A model generated the notes under the pieces. The model had not been told where the DNA came from and ran no database searches. It saw only the letters and a list, made by a program, of their open reading frames with translations. From Algoriphagus aquimarinus (GTDB lineage Bacteria; Bacteroidota; Bacteroidia; Cytophagales; Cyclobacteriaceae): a stretch of DNA of 64,000 nt. Location of the stretch: the NCBI RefSeq assembly GCF_007997215.1, contig NZ_VORW01000003.1:1-64000 (forward strand). Direction: 5' to 3'. Each line of letters begins with the position of its first letter. Within the stretch, counting starts at the first letter, position 1. The position numbers were made by a program, and so were the translations under genes. This document shows, piece by piece, positions 8,930 to 19,500 of this stretch.

Positions 8930-10255
8930 TTGGAAATCACACAAGACAAGCATTCAGCAAATCAAGCTTCAATTAAAATTAAATTAAACGAAGCAGATTA
9001 CCAACCTAAGGTTGAGGCAAAACTTAAGGACTTTGCCAAAAAATCTAACATCAAAGGATTCAGACCTGGGAAGGCTCCTATGTCTATGGTGAAGGGCATG
9101 TACGGCACCTCTGTACTTGTAGAGGAAATCAATGCTATCCTTAGCGAATCCCTGAATACTTATTTGAAAGAACAAACTTTCAAAATCTTGGGAGACCCAC
9201 TTCCACAAAATCAAGATGCAGCGATCGACTGGAAAACTCAAAAAGAGTTTGAATTTGACTACAAAATCGGATTCGTTGAGTCAGTAGATCTTACTCTTGA
9301 TCCAAAAATCAAAGCAACAAAATATTCCATCAAAGTAGACGACAAGTTGATCAATGAAACTCTTGACAACCTTAAATCTCAATACGGTAATAGCACTAAC
9401 CCAGAAGTAAGCGAAGAAGGCGACCATATCTATGGTGACTTGAAAGCTACTGAAGGTGAATTCGAGAAAACTGTTTCTTTGGATTTGACTAAAATCACTA
9501 AGAAACTTGCTGGTAAATTCATCGGGCTTAGCAAAGAAGCAGTCGTAGAATTCGAAGCGAAGGATGTGAAGAAAGGTCAATGGGAAGAGGCTTTCGGCCT
9601 TAGCGAAGAAGAGTCTGCAGACATCGATGGAGCGTTGACTATGACTGTAAAAAACATCAACAGAACTGAGACTGCCGAAATGAACCAAGAGTTCTTCGAC
9701 AAAATCTTCGGTCCTGACGAAGTGAAGTCTGAAGAGGAATTCATTACTAAAGTACGTGAGACACTTCAAGCTAACTACGACAGGGAATCCAAAGTATTTA
9801 CTGAGGAAGAATTGAAGAAGGTATTGACTGAAGCTGCGAAGGTGGATCTTCCAGAAGCATTCTTAAAAGAATGGCTTCTGATCGCCAATCAAGGCAAAGT
9901 ATCTGAAGCGGATGTAGAAAAAGAATTTCCTATCTACGCAAGACAATTGACTTGGTCATTGATCTCCAACGAGATTGCTACCAAAAATGAAGTCAAAGCA
10001 GAGCATGAAGAAGTGATCGAGAAAACCAAGCAAATGGTTCGTGAGCAATTCGCCTCTTCTGGCCTTGGTGCGCAGATGGAAGACAGCATGGATATGTTCG
10101 TAGACAACTACCTTAAAGGTGAAGAAGGTCAGAACTACATGAATATGCTTACTTCAATTCAGAATGAAAAAGTCCTTGCTTTTGCCCTTGACAAAATCAG
10201 TGTAAAAGAAAAGGATATAAGCATTGATGAATTCAAGGAACTTTTAGATAAGTAA
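8930..10255 (+). CDS. tig: trigger factor (ribosome-bound chaperone), TTG start
   Basis: A 441-residue cytoplasmic folding chaperone that binds the ribosome exit tunnel. The N-terminal ribosome-binding domain has the signature GFRPGKAPMSMV (residues about 43-54). A diverged FKBP-type domain follows (about 150-240), then the long helical C-terminal chaperone domain. The start codon is TTG at 8930: the residues MEITQDK fit the expected N terminus, and no in-frame ATG lies before the conserved domain. The gene precedes clpP and clpX in the order tig-clpP-clpX conserved across bacteria. A terminator at 10273-10303 separates it from clpP. Confidence 0.93.
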   Translation: MEITQDKHSANQASIKIKLNEADYQPKVEAKLKDFAKKSNIKGFRPGKAPMSMVKGMYGTSVLVEEINAILSESLNTYLKEQTFKILGDPLPQNQDAAIDWKTQKEFEFDYKIGFVESVDLTLDPKIKATKYSIKVDDKLINETLDNLKSQYGNSTNPEVSEEGDHIYGDLKATEGEFEKTVSLDLTKITKKLAGKFIGLSKEAVVEFEAKDVKKGQWEEAFGLSEEESADIDGALTMTVKNINRTETAEMNQEFFDKIFGPDEVKSEEEFITKVRETLQANYDRESKVFTEEELKKVLTEAAKVDLPEAFLKEWLLIANQGKVSEADVEKEFPIYARQLTWSLISNEIATKNEVKAEHEEVIEKTKQMVREQFASSGLGAQMEDSMDMFVDNYLKGEEGQNYMNMLTSIQNEKVLAFALDKISVKEKDISIDEFKELLDK

Positions 10256-10272
10256 TTCGCTTAAATCATCAT

Positions 10273-10303
10273 AAAAAAGTCCTTATTTAAGGGCTTTTTT
10301 TAT
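10273..10303 (+). terminator. intrinsic terminator after tig
   Basis: A stem AAAAAAGTCCTT/AAGGGCTTTTTT (one T:G wobble) with a 4-nt loop and a T tail, 18 bp beyond the tig stop codon. Confidence 0.8.
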
Positions 10304-10308
10304 TTTTG
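10301..10308 (+). promoter_or_regulatory. possible -7 element for clpP-clpX
   Basis: TATTTTTG matches TAnnTTTG and lies 22 bp before the clpP ATG, partly overlapping the T tail of the tig terminator. No TTG occurs at the expected distance, so it is a half-site call; the start would be near 10314. Confidence 0.4.
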
Positions 10309-10330
10309 CTTACCACAACAAACTCGAAAG

Positions 10331-11005
10331 ATGATTAACAAAGAAGAATTCCGTAAGTACGCCATTCACAATCAAGGCGTAAGTGGTACTGCTTTTGACC
10401 AGTACACTCAACATATTGAAAACATGACTCGCTCTGTAATCGAAGAGCGGCCTCAGAATTTCAGAGAGATTGACGTATTCTCTAGATTGATCATGGACCG
10501 TATTATTTTCCTAGGAACAGGAGTAGATGATCATGTTGCAAATATTATTGTAGCACAGCTACTTTTCCTAGAATCAGTAGATTCTAAGAAGGATGTATTA
10601 CTTTATGTCAATAGCCCAGGCGGATCAGTGACTGCAGGCTTAGGGATCTATGATACGATGCAGTTTATCAACCCTGACGTGGCTACAATCTGTACAGGAA
10701 TAGCAGCTTCTATGGGAGCTGTATTACTTGCAGGCGGAGCAGCTGGTAAAAGATCTGCGCTGAAGCATTCTAGAGTAATGATTCACCAGCCATCAGGCGG
10801 TATGCAGGGAAAATCCACTGATATGGAGATTTCCTTAAAGCTTATTCTATCTATGCGTGAGGAATTATATGATATTCTAGCAGTGCATACTGGTAAAACT
10901 CCAGAAGAGATAGAGAAAGATTCCGAAAGAGATTATTGGCTTAAGTCAGAAGAGGCGAAAGCTTATGGACTAATCGATGAAGTACTAGTTAAAAAACCAA
11001 AATAA
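10331..11005 (+). CDS. clpP: ATP-dependent Clp protease proteolytic subunit
   Basis: A 224-residue serine protease subunit that forms the tetradecameric chamber fed by ClpX. The catalytic Ser lies in [14 protein letters not shown] and the His in [12 protein letters not shown], with the Asp further on near the RDYWL segment. Length is typical for Bacteroidota ClpP, including a short N-terminal extension before [12 protein letters not shown]. Its stop codon overlaps the clpX start (TAATG at 11003-11007), showing translational coupling of protease and unfoldase. Confidence 0.96.
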   Translation: MINKEEFRKYAIHNQGVSGTAFDQYTQHIENMTRSVIEERPQNFREIDVFSRLIMDRIIFLGTGVDDHVANIIVAQLLFLESVDSKKDVLLYVNSPGGSVTAGLGIYDTMQFINPDVATICTGIAASMGAVLLAGGAAGKRSALKHSRVMIHQPSGGMQGKSTDMEISLKLILSMREELYDILAVHTGKTPEEIEKDSERDYWLKSEEAKAYGLIDEVLVKKPK

Positions 11006-12231
11006 TGGCTCAAGTTACCTGCTCCTTTTGCGGTAGAAATAAGAAAGATGTAGATCTAATGGTGTCGGGTATCTCGGCACACATTTGTAATTTCTGCATT
11101 GATCAAGCTCATTTGATTCTTGGTGAAGAAGATAAAACCAAGAAGCCAGATGGAGCAAAACCAAAAATCAAACTCAAGAAACCTAAGGAACTCACTAGCT
11201 ACTTAGATCAATATGTAATTGGTCAGGAAGATGCTAAGAAAGTTTTGACGGTAGCTGTATACAATCACTACAAACGTCTTTTCCAAAAAGACGAGAATGA
11301 TGATGTAAAGATTGAAAAATCTAACATCATTATGGTTGGAGATACCGGAACAGGTAAAACCTATCTAGCCAAAACTTTGGCAAAAACCCTTGAAGTTCCC
11401 TTTTGCATAGCCGATGCGACTGTTTTGACAGAAGCTGGCTATGTTGGCGAGGATGTGGAAAGTATCTTGACGAGATTGCTACAGGCAGCAGACTACAATG
11501 TAGAAGCGGCTGAGCGCGGAATCGTATATATAGATGAGCTGGATAAAATCGCAAGAAAATCAGACAACCCATCTATTACACGAGATGTAAGTGGTGAAGG
11601 CGTGCAGCAAGCCATGCTAAAGCTATTAGAAGGCACTATCGTGAACGTACCACCTCAAGGCGGACGAAAGCATCCTGACCAAAAGATGATCGCTGTAAAC
11701 ACAGAGAATATTCTATTTATCTGTGGTGGAGCATTCGATGGAATAGCTAGGCATATCGGTAAAAGACTAAATACTCAGCCTTTGGGATTCAGCAAAGCAG
11801 CGGCGGATGCGGTAGCAGATCGAGAAAACCTGTTACAATATGTAACAGCACAGGATTTGAAAGCTTTTGGCTTAATTCCAGAATTGATCGGAAGACTTCC
11901 TGTTTTGACGCATTTGGACCCTCTTCATGCTGATGTCTTGAAAAGAATCCTCACAGAACCAAAGAATGCTTTGGTAAAGCAATACGCCAAGTTGCTTAAT
12001 TATGAAGGAGTGAAAGTCACTTTCGAAGAAAGTGGCATTGATTTCATCGTAGAGAAAGCGGTAGAGTTCAATCTTGGAGCTAGAGGGTTGAGATCAATTT
12101 GCGAAGCGATCATCACAGATGCGATGTATGACATTCCTTCAGATGATTCTATCACAGAATTGATTATCGATGCGAAATACGCTCATGAAAAATTCGATAA
12201 GTCAAAGTTTAAGCGACTTCAAGTAGCCTAA
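11005..12231 (+). CDS. clpX: Clp protease ATP-binding subunit ClpX
   Basis: A 408-residue AAA+ unfoldase. The N-terminal zinc-binding domain has two CxxC pairs ([15 protein letters not shown]; residues 6-33). Walker A is [12 protein letters not shown] near residue 112; the second position is Asp rather than the commoner Pro. Walker B is [11 protein letters not shown], and the pore/RKH region contains GGRKHPDQK. It recognises tagged substrates and feeds ClpP. It is coupled to clpP by a 1-bp stop/start overlap and ends at a hairpin shared with the convergent lpxB gene. Confidence 0.97.
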   Translation: MAQVTCSFCGRNKKDVDLMVSGISAHICNFCIDQAHLILGEEDKTKKPDGAKPKIKLKKPKELTSYLDQYVIGQEDAKKVLTVAVYNHYKRLFQKDENDDVKIEKSNIIMVGDTGTGKTYLAKTLAKTLEVPFCIADATVLTEAGYVGEDVESILTRLLQAADYNVEAAERGIVYIDELDKIARKSDNPSITRDVSGEGVQQAMLKLLEGTIVNVPPQGGRKHPDQKMIAVNTENILFICGGAFDGIARHIGKRLNTQPLGFSKAAADAVADRENLLQYVTAQDLKAFGLIPELIGRLPVLTHLDPLHADVLKRILTEPKNALVKQYAKLLNYEGVKVTFEESGIDFIVEKAVEFNLGARGLRSICEAIITDAMYDIPSDDSITELIIDAKYAHEKFDKSKFKRLQVA

Positions 12232-12236
12232 TATAA

Positions 12237-12263
12237 AAACCCTGCTTCACTGAGGCAGGGTTT
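12237..12263. terminator. bidirectional terminator between clpX and lpxB
   Basis: A perfect 9-bp stem AAACCCTGC/GCAGGGTTT with T-rich tracts on both outer sides. It serves clpX on the plus strand and lpxB on the minus strand. The lpxB stop codon (12262-12264) lies in the base of the stem. Confidence 0.8.
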
Positions 12264-13380
12264 ATTTTTTGCCTATACTTTTTAGAATCAACACAGCCGC
12301 AGTATCCGACGCACTCCCCTCTCCTATTTTCTCTTTGATCAAATCATAACCTTGGAGCATATGACCTCTGTATACTGGATTCCCTAAAATCTGCTGCAAC
12401 TCAGCTTTTAGATTAGGAATCGAAAAATCATTTTGAATAAGCTCCTTCACGACCTCTTTATCGGCAATTAGATTTACTAGGGAAATGTAAGGCACACGAA
12501 TCAAATTCTTGGCTATAGCATATGAAATAGAGCTAGTCCTATACACAACTACCTGAGGAACTCTAAACAAAGCCGCTTCTAAAGTTGCTGTTCCCGATGT
12601 AACCACCGCAGCTATTGCATGAGAAAGCAGATCATAGGTCTGATCAAATATCACTCGTATACCGGCATCTATTCCACGTTGATAGATTTTGACACCTAAA
12701 TCGCCAACACCGGCAATTACAAACTGAGCATTAGGGAATTCTTTCACCAACTCTACCATTCGATCTAACATAGCGTTGATCTCCTGCGCCCTACTGCCAG
12801 GCAAGAGTGCAATAATGGGCTGATAACTCAGCTCATTCTTTTGAAAGAAAAACTCATGAGGTGAAAATTTTGAAATCTCGTCCAATAGTGGATTCCCCAC
12901 ATAATGAACGTGCATGTCATACTTTGCAAAAAAAGTAGGTTCAAAAGGTAAAATAGAATAGATCTGATCTGTATAAGCCTTTAGCTTCAACGCTCTCTTT
13001 TGATTCCAAGCCCATACTTTTGGAGGGATATAATAGTGAACAGGTATGTTGTTTTCTTTAGCGAAAGCTGCAATTTTCATATTGAAACCACCATAATCAA
13101 CTAGAATGATCGCATCTGGTTTATATGCTAAAATATCATTTTTAACTAGCTTGAGGTATTTTAATACTTTTCGAAAACCTAATACCACTTCCAAAAAACC
13201 CATCAAAGCGACCGCTGCGTAATCTACAGCCAATTCCACACCAGCTTCCTTGGAGTAGCTGCCTCCCATCCCGCGAATCTTCAGCGTTGAATCCTTAGCC
13301 AAAAGAGATCGCACTAGATTAGATGCATGTAGATCTCCTGATCGCTCACCGGAGATGATGTAGAGTTTGTGGGATTTCAA
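12262..13380 (-). CDS. lpxB: lipid-A-disaccharide synthase
   Basis: A 372-residue GT19 glycosyltransferase that joins UDP-diacyl-glucosamine and lipid X to form the lipid A disaccharide at the inner membrane. The N terminus carries YIISGERSGDLHASNL, then PPKVWAWNQKRALKLK, and the UDP-binding region LLPGSRAQEINAML. The predicted start is TTG at 13380, inside a 14-bp tandem repeat; the residues just after it already match the family, so a later start is unlikely. It follows the queD-like gene by 33 bp and probably shares its promoter. Confidence 0.94.
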   Translation of the reverse strand: MKSHKLYIISGERSGDLHASNLVRSLLAKDSTLKIRGMGGSYSKEAGVELAVDYAAVALMGFLEVVLGFRKVLKYLKLVKNDILAYKPDAIILVDYGGFNMKIAAFAKENNIPVHYYIPPKVWAWNQKRALKLKAYTDQIYSILPFEPTFFAKYDMHVHYVGNPLLDEISKFSPHEFFFQKNELSYQPIIALLPGSRAQEINAMLDRMVELVKEFPNAQFVIAGVGDLGVKIYQRGIDAGIRVIFDQTYDLLSHAIAAVVTSGTATLEAALFRVPQVVVYRTSSISYAIAKNLIRVPYISLVNLIADKEVVKELIQNDFSIPNLKAELQQILGNPVYRGHMLQGYDLIKEKIGEGSASDTAAVLILKSIGKK

Positions 13381-13402
13381 ATTTTAAATTTCAAATTTTA
13401 AA
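13375..13402. repeat. 14-bp perfect tandem duplication at the lpxB start
   Basis: Two exact copies of TTTCAAATTTTAAA lie side by side (13375-13388, 13389-13402). The lpxB TTG start codon is in the first copy. The repeat is the whole spacer between lpxB and the queD-like gene apart from an A-rich tail. Confidence 0.9.
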
Positions 13403-13412
13403 TTAAAAAAAA

Positions 13413-13832
13413 TTACTCACCAAAGTACTCCACAAAATTCCTGGGAGTCTCGTAAAGAGTAAGCTTATGCAAGCCCCCATGAGAAGTGATTTCATTCACA
13501 GCAGGCTCAAGGATCTTCCAGAATTCCATAATAAGATTTTCACAGCTGGCTAATTTTCCATACATGAAATCAACGTCTACGTTCAGGTTTTTATGATCTA
13601 CTCTCTCAATCACTAAATTGCGAATAATAGTACTCAACTTTTTAAGATCTACTACGAAACCGGTATCAGGATCAGGCAATCCTTTTACCATCACGATTAA
13701 CTCAAAATTATGGCCATGCCAGTTGACATTGGCACAAGGTCCAAATATCTCCACATTCTTTTCATCGGACCACTTTGGGTTCCAAAGTTTATGGGCTGCA
13801 TTGAAGTGTTCTTTTCTACAAACGTAAATCAT
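13413..13832 (-). CDS. 6-pyruvoyl-tetrahydropterin synthase/QueD family protein
   Basis: A 139-residue member of the T-fold family that converts 7,8-dihydroneopterin triphosphate, most likely to 6-carboxytetrahydropterin for queuosine. Zinc-ligand His residues appear in FNAAHKLW (about 12) and in NWHGHNFEL (about 38-46). The catalytic Cys lies in CANVNWHGH, a CX5HGH spacing closer to tetrahydropterin-type PTPS than to the CX3HGH of E. coli QueD. RVDHKNLN and the C-terminal LYETPRN are also family features. A QueE gene is in the same window, which favours a queuosine role, but a pterin role cannot be excluded. It probably shares a promoter with lpxB. Confidence 0.85.
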   Translation of the reverse strand: MIYVCRKEHFNAAHKLWNPKWSDEKNVEIFGPCANVNWHGHNFELIVMVKGLPDPDTGFVVDLKKLSTIIRNLVIERVDHKNLNVDVDFMYGKLASCENLIMEFWKILEPAVNEITSHGGLHKLTLYETPRNFVEYFGE

Positions 13833-13851
13833 CTCTAATAGGAATTGGCCG

Positions 13852-13859
13852 CAAAGTTA
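13852..13859 (-). promoter_or_regulatory. -7 element for queD-like gene and lpxB
   Basis: TAACTTTG on the minus strand fits TAnnTTTG, 20 bp upstream of the ATG, giving a leader of about 14 nt. No -33 TTG is seen at the standard distance. Confidence 0.45.
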
Positions 13860-13908
13860 ACCAGAAGATGCGGAAAATGGAATTCATCGTAATTCTACCT
13901 CAAAAAAT

Positions 13909-13939
13909 AAAACCCCGACGATATAATCGCCGGGGTTTT
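13909..13939 (-). terminator. intrinsic terminator of the SusC/SusD operon
   Basis: A stem AAAACCCC/GGGGTTTT extended by CGA/TCG with one mismatch and an AT loop. On the minus strand it is followed by a T-rich tract. It lies 26 bp after the stop codon of the DUF1735-type lipoprotein. Confidence 0.8.
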
Positions 13940-13964
13940 ATCATTCAAAATAAGATAAGAGTAA

Positions 13965-14915
13965 TTAACCTCTTTCTCTTACATATTCATATTTCTCCTT
14001 AAATACCAATCGCTTATTACCTGACTGATACATAAAGTAACTTACTTCAAGAGTTTTACCATCTTCAGAGAAGGTAGTATACTTATTTACTCCAGTAGGA
14101 TCAATTTCAGCATAACGAGTATTAGCAGCAGGTTGACCATAATAGTTAGTCACTGCAGTTACGTTATTAGAATCATCTAATTTGAAGACTGCAGCATAGC
14201 TACCAAAGTAGCTAAGTCCACCTCCTGTGTTGAATACATAACCGTATCCACCTAGGAACTCAGAATCCCAACGACCTACAGTTGTAGCTGTAATTGTTCT
14301 CAATTCAACATTGTATGGATATAATCCTGAAAACTCTGGTCTTGTAAGATCTGAAAATTCACCAGTAACTTGATAAACTCCATCATACTTATTCTTAGCA
14401 CCCACAGCATAAATAGCTGTTTCGAAGTTTCCAGAAATAACACCAAAAGAAGATTCAGTGATTGTCAATGGAATAGCATAGTTTTTAGAGAAATCGAAAT
14501 TATTTGTAAATAATTTGATAGTCTTTTCAACTTGTCTCTGACCACTAGGAATAGTTACTTCCATTGCATCTATAGAATACAAATTAGAAGGAAGAACCTC
14601 ATAATCTGTTCCTTCAGAGTCATTATATGCTTCTAAAGCCGCAGGATCCAATTTGAATTTCACATTGATATTCTGAGTATTCTCCTGCGCACCTGAGTAG
14701 CTTACTATAACCTTCAATTCTACTTCAGCAGCTGCAGTAAAAGAAGATACATATAGAGGGTAAACACTTCCTGGAGAAGCAATCAGACCAATGTCAAAGA
14801 ATTCTATGACATTTTCTACTTTGTCGGGATCAAAAAGCGGATCCTCATCCAAACAAGATGTAAGTGTCACCATGGCAACAGCAAACAGTCCTATTTTAGT
14901 TAATATATTTTTCAT
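13965..14915 (-). CDS. DUF1735 (BT_3987-like) surface lipoprotein of a SusCD locus
   Basis: A 316-residue lipoprotein with signal peptide and lipobox LTSC at residues 18-21. The N-terminal half (about 50-150) has the immunoglobulin-like pattern of DUF1735/BT_3987 N-terminal domains (YPLYVSSF, then VPS/IPSGQRQVEKTIKLF). The C-terminal half resembles the DUF4361 beta-sandwich seen with it. Such proteins are SusE/SusF-like accessory lipoproteins that sit by the SusCD complex. It is the third gene of the operon, 22 bp after SusD. The ligand is unknown, and no glycoside hydrolase or peptidase is present to hint at it. Confidence 0.78.
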   Translation of the reverse strand: MKNILTKIGLFAVAMVTLTSCLDEDPLFDPDKVENVIEFFDIGLIASPGSVYPLYVSSFTAAAEVELKVIVSYSGAQENTQNINVKFKLDPAALEAYNDSEGTDYEVLPSNLYSIDAMEVTIPSGQRQVEKTIKLFTNNFDFSKNYAIPLTITESSFGVISGNFETAIYAVGAKNKYDGVYQVTGEFSDLTRPEFSGLYPYNVELRTITATTVGRWDSEFLGGYGYVFNTGGGLSYFGSYAAVFKLDDSNNVTAVTNYYGQPAANTRYAEIDPTGVNKYTTFSEDGKTLEVSYFMYQSGNKRLVFKEKYEYVRERG

Positions 14916-14937
14916 ATCTATTTCTATTAATTAAGGA

Positions 14938-16521
14938 TTATTGGGCCTGCCAGAAGATCAAACTTGTAAACTGATTGATTCCAGTAGGAACATTAGCAGG
15001 ATTAAGTTGGAACTCCGTTGAAGCGTAAAGATATCTTACTGGAAGCTCATCAGCTCTTGTAGAGGTAGATAAGATGGATGCAAAACTTAATGCAGGATTA
15101 GAAGAGCCATTAACAATCTTTGGATATGCTGTTCTTCTGAAATCAGCCCAAGACTCATGTCCATTTATAAAGTTAAAAGCGATATACTTCTGAGTAATAA
15201 TTGCCTCCAATTTCTCAGCTGGAGAAGATGCCTGCTCATAATGAACTAAATAACTATCAGGATTATCGTCTTTGTACAATTGCACATCTGTTGCAGGATC
15301 CCAATCTGAAGAAGTTGCTCCAGAAATATCTTCATATAAATATCTATAAGAAGCTAGGATTCCTTTGTCAAAAGCATCTTTGTCATCGCCAGAAAGATAT
15401 CCTTTCATGTAAGCTTCTGCTTGTAGCAAATAAGACTCTGCCGCTAGCATTATTGGGAAATCAGCAGTTCTACCCTTCAATAACCCTATGCTATTTGTTG
15501 CATCAGCTCCAGTTCCAGAACCTACGTACCATGCCGTTTGATTAGAAAGCGCAGCAGGGTTATCTACTAAGTTCCCAAGCTGTCCCTTAGGAGTACCTGC
15601 CGGGTAACTACGATATGTAGCATAACCTCTTCCTTGGTCAAGTAATTTATTGCCATTATAGAAGGTATAGGTATAGGTACTAGGAATAGCCGATCTACCA
15701 GATCCGGATAATGAACCTGCAGCATTAGAGTGATATCTCTCCCAAAGTGGGTTTTGCTTTCCAGAAGTAGCAATGTACCCTGGGTTAATCTTTGCATCGC
15801 TAGTAAGGAAGCCGACACTTGTGTTCATCTTAGCAAATTCGCTTGCTGCAAAAGAACTAGTCTCAGAGGCAGAAGCCATTTTGATAAGCAACCTCAATTT
15901 CAATGTATTAGCAAACTTAGCCCACATAGTCACATCACCACCAAACATTACGTCAGCAGAACCAAGACCGTTAGCACCTTCTGCTGTAGTGAAGATAGTA
16001 ACAGCGGTACTTAACTGAGCCACCAAATCCTGATAAATAGCTGTTTGGCTATCGTAAACTGGAGTAACATTTTCAGAACCAGAAAGCGCCTCAGTATATG
16101 GAGCATCCCCAAATACATCTACTAACATCGCATAATCAAATGCTTTCATAGTTTTAGCTGCAGCATTATAATATGCTAACCCTGGATCTTCAGCTGATTG
16201 ATCTTCGATGTATTGATAGTTAATCAAATCATCATAAGTAGCAGACCAAAGCCCATTGTAAGAAGTTGTGGTCATATTGTAAGTAACAGTCGCTCCCCAT
16301 CCACCGTATCCTCCGGCATTGACAGTATAACCATTAATCCACTGAGCACTAGTGCTATATGACAAAAGCAAATTTGCGGAACTTGTCAAAGCATTTGGCA
16401 ACACCAACTGAGGAGTAGCGGAAGTAGCCTGATTTGGATTCACATTATCTCCTAGAAAGGACTCACAAGAAGTGAGGGAGATAAAGGAAGCTAGTATAAA
16501 TAATCTTAGTATATTTTTCAT
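14938..16521 (-). CDS. SusD/RagB family nutrient-binding outer membrane lipoprotein
   Basis: A 527-residue surface lipoprotein with lipobox LTSC (about 16-19) and mature start CESFLGDNVNPNQA. The sequence YNGLWSATYDDLINYQYI, KTMKAFDYAMLVDVFGDAPYTEAL and the C-terminal AFNFINGHESWADFRRTAYP are characteristic of the SusD-like_2 branch, whose members often bind peptides or unknown ligands rather than starch. It forms the lid over the SusC channel and is 10 bp downstream of susC in the same operon. Cargo cannot be told from sequence. Confidence 0.9.
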   Translation of the reverse strand: MKNILRLFILASFISLTSCESFLGDNVNPNQATSATPQLVLPNALTSSANLLLSYSTSAQWINGYTVNAGGYGGWGATVTYNMTTTSYNGLWSATYDDLINYQYIEDQSAEDPGLAYYNAAAKTMKAFDYAMLVDVFGDAPYTEALSGSENVTPVYDSQTAIYQDLVAQLSTAVTIFTTAEGANGLGSADVMFGGDVTMWAKFANTLKLRLLIKMASASETSSFAASEFAKMNTSVGFLTSDAKINPGYIATSGKQNPLWERYHSNAAGSLSGSGRSAIPSTYTYTFYNGNKLLDQGRGYATYRSYPAGTPKGQLGNLVDNPAALSNQTAWYVGSGTGADATNSIGLLKGRTADFPIMLAAESYLLQAEAYMKGYLSGDDKDAFDKGILASYRYLYEDISGATSSDWDPATDVQLYKDDNPDSYLVHYEQASSPAEKLEAIITQKYIAFNFINGHESWADFRRTAYPKIVNGSSNPALSFASILSTSTRADELPVRYLYASTEFQLNPANVPTGINQFTSLIFWQAQ

Positions 16522-16531
16522 TTCAATCTAA

Positions 16532-19500
16532 TTAAAATGTTAATGTGATGGAACCACCGAAGAATCTGGTTGGAGGTGTTGCAGCCAGAGTAACGATACC
16601 CACTGCATTTCCGTCAGAGAAATTGTAGTCAGGATCCGTGTAAATATTTGATTTCGGTGTGAAGATCAACAAGTTTCTACCTTGAGCTGTAATAGTAGCA
16701 CCTTGTATAAATCCAATTCTGCTCATTAAGCTAGCTGGAAAGTCATATGATAATGCAACTTCTCTTAGCTTCCAGTAATCACCAGAAACAAGATAGTTTT
16801 CAGCTATATTTCTTCTATAAGAACCATCAGTCCAGAAGCCCGCGCCACCATCAGTTACCGTGATATTTGTGTTCTCAATATAAGTACCTGGATTTTCTGG
16901 GTTTTCATATACTGAATTTGGAATGACGAAACGCTCTCTATTAAAATAAGTAGTCGTGATACCAGATCCAGAGAAGTCAAATGACCCACCACCATCATAA
17001 AGGATACTATAACCTCCTCTATATTCTGCTAAAGCAAATAGCCTAAAGCCTTTGTAAAGAAACTCAACGTTTACACCTAATCTATGCTTAGGTGTTGTAT
17101 TACCTAGAGTAACTTGTCCTTCTGCTGCACTTGGATATCCAGAGGTTGCGTCTACAATGATTCTTCCCTGATCATCTCTTTTATAAGCAGTACCAATCAA
17201 TACTGGGAAAGTTTCGCCTTCTACAGCATATACTTGAGCATTCCCACCCGAGGAAAGCTGAAGTCTTTTTAAATCATCGGCGATCTCAACTACTTTGTTG
17301 TTGTTATAGGTGAAGTTAGCACCAACGTTAATCTGGAAACTGTTTCTAGAGAATGCAGTTACATTTAACATAGTCTCAAGACCTTCATTAGATACAAGAC
17401 CTGTATTTTGTAAGTACGAAGAGAAACCAGTAGTAGAAGATACTCCTGTAGGAATTGTTTGGTTTTCGGTTTGAGACTTGTAGTAAGTTAACGCACCGTT
17501 AACTTTACCATCAAACAAGATAAAATCGGTACCAACCTCAAAAGATGTTGTAATCTCTGGCTTCAGATTAGCAGCTACTAAAGTATTATCCAATGAATAA
17601 CCAGAAAGGCCACCATAAGGGAATCCACTGGAAGGGCTAAACGTAGGAGCTAACTGATAAGCACCAAAGTTAGTACTATTACCTAAGTTAACCTGACCTA
17701 CCTGAGAGACACCACCTCTAAATTTCAATTGAGAAATAACTGTCGAATTTTGAAGAGCTTGAATAGCTTCAGAAGCAACAAATGAAACGTTTGCTGCAGG
17801 ATAGAAGAATGATCTATTATCCTTTGAAAGAGTAGACACCCAATCATTTCTTCCGGTCAATTCAAGGAACAAGTAATCTTTGTATGCAGCCTTGAACTGA
17901 GCAAATACACCAATTTGACTTGCTTCATAATTACTTTCACCTACACTAGCTTCACCTACTCTGTTTGATACATTGTAAAGTCCTGGTATTACAATACCGT
18001 TGGCACTTACACCAACACTTTTGGATCTATTCTGTCTTAACTGGTTTCCAAGCAATAGGTTGAAGAACCAATCATCACCAACAGCTTTCTTCATGTTGAT
18101 CAAGAAATCTGAGATAATCTGATTATTAAAGCTTGTTCCATCAGATACACCACCAGCGATATCAGTCTTTGCGGCCGAAATGTCTTTAGTATAATCAGTG
18201 AATGTGAATTTACCCGTAGTGTTCTTACTAAAAGAATTTCTATTAGAAATACCTATTCTATACGTGAAATCCAACCACTGAAGCGGCTTATATTTCAATT
18301 CAACATTACCTACGATATAGTCGTTACCAGAATTTTGACGTTGGTTATCTATAGAGAAATATGGGTTGTCGTAATACTCGTTGTAATAACCATTTGGATT
18401 AGCAAATGGATCATTTTTCCAATCCTTATAGCTAGTCAATGGGATTTGCGCCGGAGTTTGAAGAATTTGGTCAAACATACCAGATGTTGCATTTGTGATG
18501 TCATATCTATTCTGTACGTAGTTTGTAGACAAGTTTAAGCTTAGCTTATCGTTGAATTTTCTAGTACTATTGAATCTAATAGATGCTCTAGTGTAGTTAT
18601 CTCCTGGAGTAGTACCGTCATTATTTAGGTACTGAGCAGATAAGAAGTTTGTTGAATTCTCATCACCCCCACTTATAGAAACATCAGTTTGGTTAGTTAC
18701 ACCAGTTTCCCAGAAATCGTTCTTTGATCCAGTATTAGAATAAGGAACAGTCTGAATAGAACCATCTTCCAAAGGTTTACCAATTTGCACCATAGACCCG
18801 TCGAATCTTGGACCGTACTGCTGATTCTCGTAAGGAACATACTGATGTGGATACCCGCCTGCATAGCCAGAACCAAAAGTATCCTGAATTTCTGGATAGA
18901 AGCTCACTTGCTCAAGATTCACTGTATGACCAATAGTTACTCTTGGAGCACCTGATTTACCTTTTTTAGTTACGATGATCAATGCACCATTGGATGCTGC
19001 AGAACCATAAAGGGCTGCTGCATTCGCTCCGTTAAGTACCGTTATCTCTTGAACGTCCTGAGGATTAAGGTTACCCAAAATAGAATTTGGAACAATCACG
19101 TTGTCCACTACGATCAAGGCTTCGTTATTACCTGTCAATGAACGGCTACCTCTCAATACAACTCTTACGTTTGGATTTACACCCGAACCAGTTGTGTTGA
19201 TTTGCATACCTGCTACTTTACCAGTCAAACCAGCCGCTACGTTAGCAGCTCTACCTTGAGCCACATCGCGAGTCTCGATACTTGTAGCATTGTAACCCAT
19301 CTCTATTCGTCTGGACTCAATACCTGCCGCACCTGTGATCACGACTTCACTCAAACTCTGTACATCTGGCTGCAGAACAACGTCGATGACAGATTGCTGA
19401 CCAATTTGAATCTCTTGAGTGTTAGTTCCAATAAAACTAAACACCAATACTTTCCCTTCAGTAGGGATGGTCAATGAGTACTTACCATCAATATCTGTGG

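Noticed and set aside
9281..9769. 162-codon minus-strand ORF inside tig
   Set aside because: Antisense shadow produced by Glu/Lys-rich coding; no motif.
15201..15545. 114-codon plus-strand ORF inside the SusD gene
   Set aside because: Antisense shadow of a strongly conserved coding region.
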